The notes below the pieces were generated by a model. That model made no database searches and had not been told where the DNA came from. It saw only the letters and a list, made by a program, of their open reading frames with translations. Source: Mucispirillum schaedleri (GTDB taxonomy: Bacteria; Chrysiogenota; Deferribacteres; Deferribacterales; Mucispirillaceae). From it: a stretch of DNA of 64,000 nucleotides. Positions 62,299 through 64,000 of the stretch are shown here, piece after piece (positions within the stretch are counted from its first letter, which is position 1; each line of letters opens with the position of its first letter). The stretch is from assembly GCA_949287985.1 (NCBI GenBank), contig CASEIN010000005.1:60637-124636 (forward strand). Direction: 5' to 3'. A program made the position numbers and the translations under genes.

Positions 62299-63795
62299 AT
62301 GAAAAAGCTTATCTTTTTAATTCCTTTCATTTTTATATTATTTTCCTGCGGTGAAAATAATTCTGCTTCATTAAATGGCGGAAATGGTACTGGTGGGGAC
62401 GGCAGTCAGGCTTCTGTATCTGGTGGAGATGTAACTAATCCTGACGGTAGTGGTGGCACATCTGGTGAGAGTGGCACATCTGGCAGTGGTGGCACATCTG
62501 TTGATGTAAAAGACCCAGAAGGTGGTACTGGTGGTGATACCACAGTAGTAGTTGACCCGGGTGGTGATACTGGCAGCGGTGTAATTGTTGATATAGACCC
62601 AGGTGGTGATACTGGTCAAGTCGTTATAGTGCATCCTGATGAAGAAGAATTGAAATTAATTCATAATACAATTTTTGATTATATTAATAGGGATAATCTT
62701 TATTACAGATCTACTTTATCTGAAAATGAGAAAAAATATTATGACAGATTATATGATTCATTTGTATCATTTTATGGTAGAACGGATGAAGAAGAGAAAG
62801 AATGTACAGCAGGTGTTTTATGCCATGCTACAGATGCATTTGTAACTGCAAAGTGCATAGATGATACAACAGGGTTTGAGCTTGCTAATTTAAGCAAAGA
62901 AGATAAAGAATTTTGCACTCCTGAAGAAGTTAAAAAACAATATGATGCATGGGCTGATACACACTGTCATTGGGGAATAGATGGTTCTGAATTTAAAGTT
63001 CCCGGCACTGATGAGCCTGTATGCGGTTGGGATAAATATCATTATAAAGAATCTCAATGGTTTGACCGTGATAAAGTTGGTGTTTCTGTCGGTTTTCTTG
63101 ATATGCCAAAAATAATGTATTCTTTTGATAAAACTAAAAGCACAATTGCAGTGACAACATCAATAGAAAAAAAATTAATGTTAGATTTGCATAATTTATA
63201 TCTCTTTAGAGAGACAGGGGTATATAGTCCTGATTCCATTTATTATAAAGTGATTACTTCTTCTTCATGCGTAAGCGATTCTCAGCTGAAAGAAAAATGG
63301 ATAGAAGATATGAACTATATTCAGGAAAGGATATATTACAGTATTATAAACTATACTAAATCAAGAAAAAACATAGCCTATCAAGATTTTGGTAATTTTC
63401 TTGAACAATTTAAACAGGCAGTTGGTAAAGGAAAAAGTTATCAGTATGCTGAAGATGGTGCACAAGATATTTCTGCAGTGTTAGATATTAGAGATGGAAA
63501 GAAAGCCTATTTTGATGTTTATGGTTTATCACGGTTATTTGCTTTTGCCTGCCAGATTGGAACAGACTATCAATGCACTTATGTGGAAGGAAAAGCAAAT
63601 TATTCAGATGGCTTTGGTAATCATGGCGGTCAGGAATTTGACCATGCATGGGTAAGAGTTAGAAATGATAATATTGCACCAGAATGTAGTGGAGCTATAA
63701 TCATAGACCCTCTGCGATTTTATGAGGAAAAAACATTGCCATATCTTTGCACAACAGATGCTGCAAATGCTGGGTATAAACCGTCTGTAGAGTAA
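62299..63795 (+). CDS. Lipoprotein with Gly/Asp-rich spacer and transglutaminase-like C-terminus
   Basis: 498 residues. Signal peptide with lipobox (LFSC, Cys17), then a Gly/Ser/Thr/Asp-rich low-complexity spacer (about 24-115) with imperfect repeats such as DPGGDTG. The rest (120-498) is globular. Residues around 407-480 resemble a transglutaminase core: GLSRLFAFACQIGTDYQCTYVEGKAN, DHAWVRV (His), IIIDPL (Asp). The expected Cys before the LSRLF segment appears to be Val/Tyr, so activity is doubtful. Possibly a protein-binding surface lipoprotein. Confidence 0.65.
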   Translation: MKKLIFLIPFIFILFSCGENNSASLNGGNGTGGDGSQASVSGGDVTNPDGSGGTSGESGTSGSGGTSVDVKDPEGGTGGDTTVVVDPGGDTGSGVIVDIDPGGDTGQVVIVHPDEEELKLIHNTIFDYINRDNLYYRSTLSENEKKYYDRLYDSFVSFYGRTDEEEKECTAGVLCHATDAFVTAKCIDDTTGFELANLSKEDKEFCTPEEVKKQYDAWADTHCHWGIDGSEFKVPGTDEPVCGWDKYHYKESQWFDRDKVGVSVGFLDMPKIMYSFDKTKSTIAVTTSIEKKLMLDLHNLYLFRETGVYSPDSIYYKVITSSSCVSDSQLKEKWIEDMNYIQERIYYSIINYTKSRKNIAYQDFGNFLEQFKQAVGKGKSYQYAEDGAQDISAVLDIRDGKKAYFDVYGLSRLFAFACQIGTDYQCTYVEGKANYSDGFGNHGGQEFDHAWVRVRNDNIAPECSGAIIIDPLRFYEEKTLPYLCTTDAANAGYKPSVE

Positions 63796-63868
63796 CTCAT
63801 AAGCTTAAAGCTGCTAATTTTAAGTGATAATAAAATGATGTAATAAGAGCTCTGTAATATTGAGGCGA

Positions 63869-63903
63869 ACCCCATTTATTGGACAAATAAATGGGGTGTT
63901 TTT
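63869..63903 (+). promoter_or_regulatory. 12-bp hairpin plus T-run upstream of the IS transposase
   Basis: ACCCCATTTATT (63869-63880) pairs perfectly with AATAAATGGGGT (63886-63897) around GGACA, followed by G and T5 directly before the ATG. The GGGG that would serve as Shine-Dalgarno is in the stem. It can stop read-through transcripts and sequester the site. Confidence 0.7.
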
Positions 63904-64000
63904 ATGTCACGTAGAACAAAGTATTCTTATGAATTACGCAAAGAGATATTGCATCAATATTTAGAAGAACAAAGAAGTATTACATCATTATCAAAAGAAT
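63904..64000 (+). CDS. IS3-family transposase OrfA (N-terminal part, cut by window edge)
   Basis: The 32 visible residues begin MSRRTKYSYELRKEILHQYL and continue with a helix-turn-helix-like segment (SITSLSKE). This matches the start of IS150/IS3-group OrfA (HTH_23/28-type). In these elements OrfA and OrfB are joined by -1 frameshifting; that part is beyond the window. Supported by the terminal repeat just upstream. Confidence 0.7.
   Translation, partial: MSRRTKYSYELRKEILHQYLEEQRSITSLSKE

Larger units (their letters stand above)
63861..64000 (+). mobile_element. IS3-family (IS150-like) insertion sequence, left end
   Basis: The end begins TGAGGCGAACCCCATTTATT and continues GGACA, the same layout as IS150-group terminal repeats (TG...GTTGGACA-like). 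A transposase-OrfA-like frame starts at 63904. The rest of the element is outside the window. Confidence 0.75.

Noticed and set aside
62371..62634. Minus-strand frame rich in Thr and Ile (87 codons)
   Set aside because: It is the mirror image of the Gly/Asp repeat spacer of the lipoprotein on the + strand; no ribosome binding site and no family resemblance.

Overview
The window comes from an AT-rich, Gram-negative bacterium: there are Sec signal peptides, lipoprotein lipoboxes and outer-membrane barrel proteins throughout. Gene content (zinc-type S14, S4, L24 and L36, zinc-type HemB, a TrmD carrying a second SPOUT-type domain, QueH, a cytochrome-b5/DUF2231 fusion) and the very low GC suggest a Deferribacteres member, possibly Mucispirillum-like. 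That placement is inference from general appearance; no search was run.

Layout. 1-15.3 kb holds the 3' part of the S10 operon, then spc and alpha: rplV(partial)-rpsC-rplP-rpmC-rpsQ-rplN-rplX-rplE-rpsN-rpsH-rplF-rplR-rpsE / rplO // secY-adk-map-infA-rpmJ-rpsM-rpsK-rpsD-rpoA-rplQ. rpmD (L30) is missing at its usual place, where a terminator and a hairpin leader sit instead. A 3.4 kb accessory block (small ORF, poly-G tract, 13-unit RCC1-repeat lipoprotein, decayed nuclease gene) separates rplO from secY. 15.5-23.2 kb is a block of unrecognised exported proteins: a secreted protein, a frame-interrupted SH3-ankyrin protein, two tandem paralogous large exported proteins, a lone ABC ATPase and an outer-membrane barrel. 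23.3-32.3 kb carries an HD-GYP phosphodiesterase, a Na/Pi cotransporter, a diaminopimelate-decarboxylase-type enzyme, a small kinase, a DUF2156 protein and a tandem pair of MATE exporters. 32.4-37.2 kb is the haem operon hemX-hemA-hemC-hemD-hemB. 37.3-42.7 kb has a hydrolase, two paralogous exported proteins, and a minus-strand run DHH phosphoesterase-EngB-PLD-like, cytochrome-b5/DUF2231 and QueH. 42.8-46.7 kb has an orphan LivK-type binding protein, an unknown 446-aa protein, and two convergent gene remnants (DUF4910 aminopeptidase-like with a G9 tract, and an AAC(3)-type acetyltransferase) joined at a deletion. 46.8-51.9 kb is ffh-rpsP-khpA-rimM-trmD-rplS and rplM-rpsI. 52.6-64 kb holds a membrane TPR protein, a broken outer-membrane protein gene, a CrtI-like oxidoreductase, a DegT aminotransferase, a flippase, an AGCS symporter, small proteins, a transglutaminase-like lipoprotein, and the left end of an IS3-family (IS150-like) element running off the window.

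How it fits together. The housekeeping blocks are ordinary apart from the split spc operon and the Cys-rich HemA. The accessory blocks are dominated by exported proteins, tandem duplications, homopolymer tracts and decaying genes, as expected for a host-associated surface repertoire that is being remodelled. I do not see a complete new defence or mobile system. The best candidates for something undescribed are the A-AAA-AAG frame switch in the SH3-ankyrin gene, the poly-G contingency-type tracts, the Cys-rich HemA and the paralogous exported-protein locus. No tRNA, rRNA or CRISPR array was seen.
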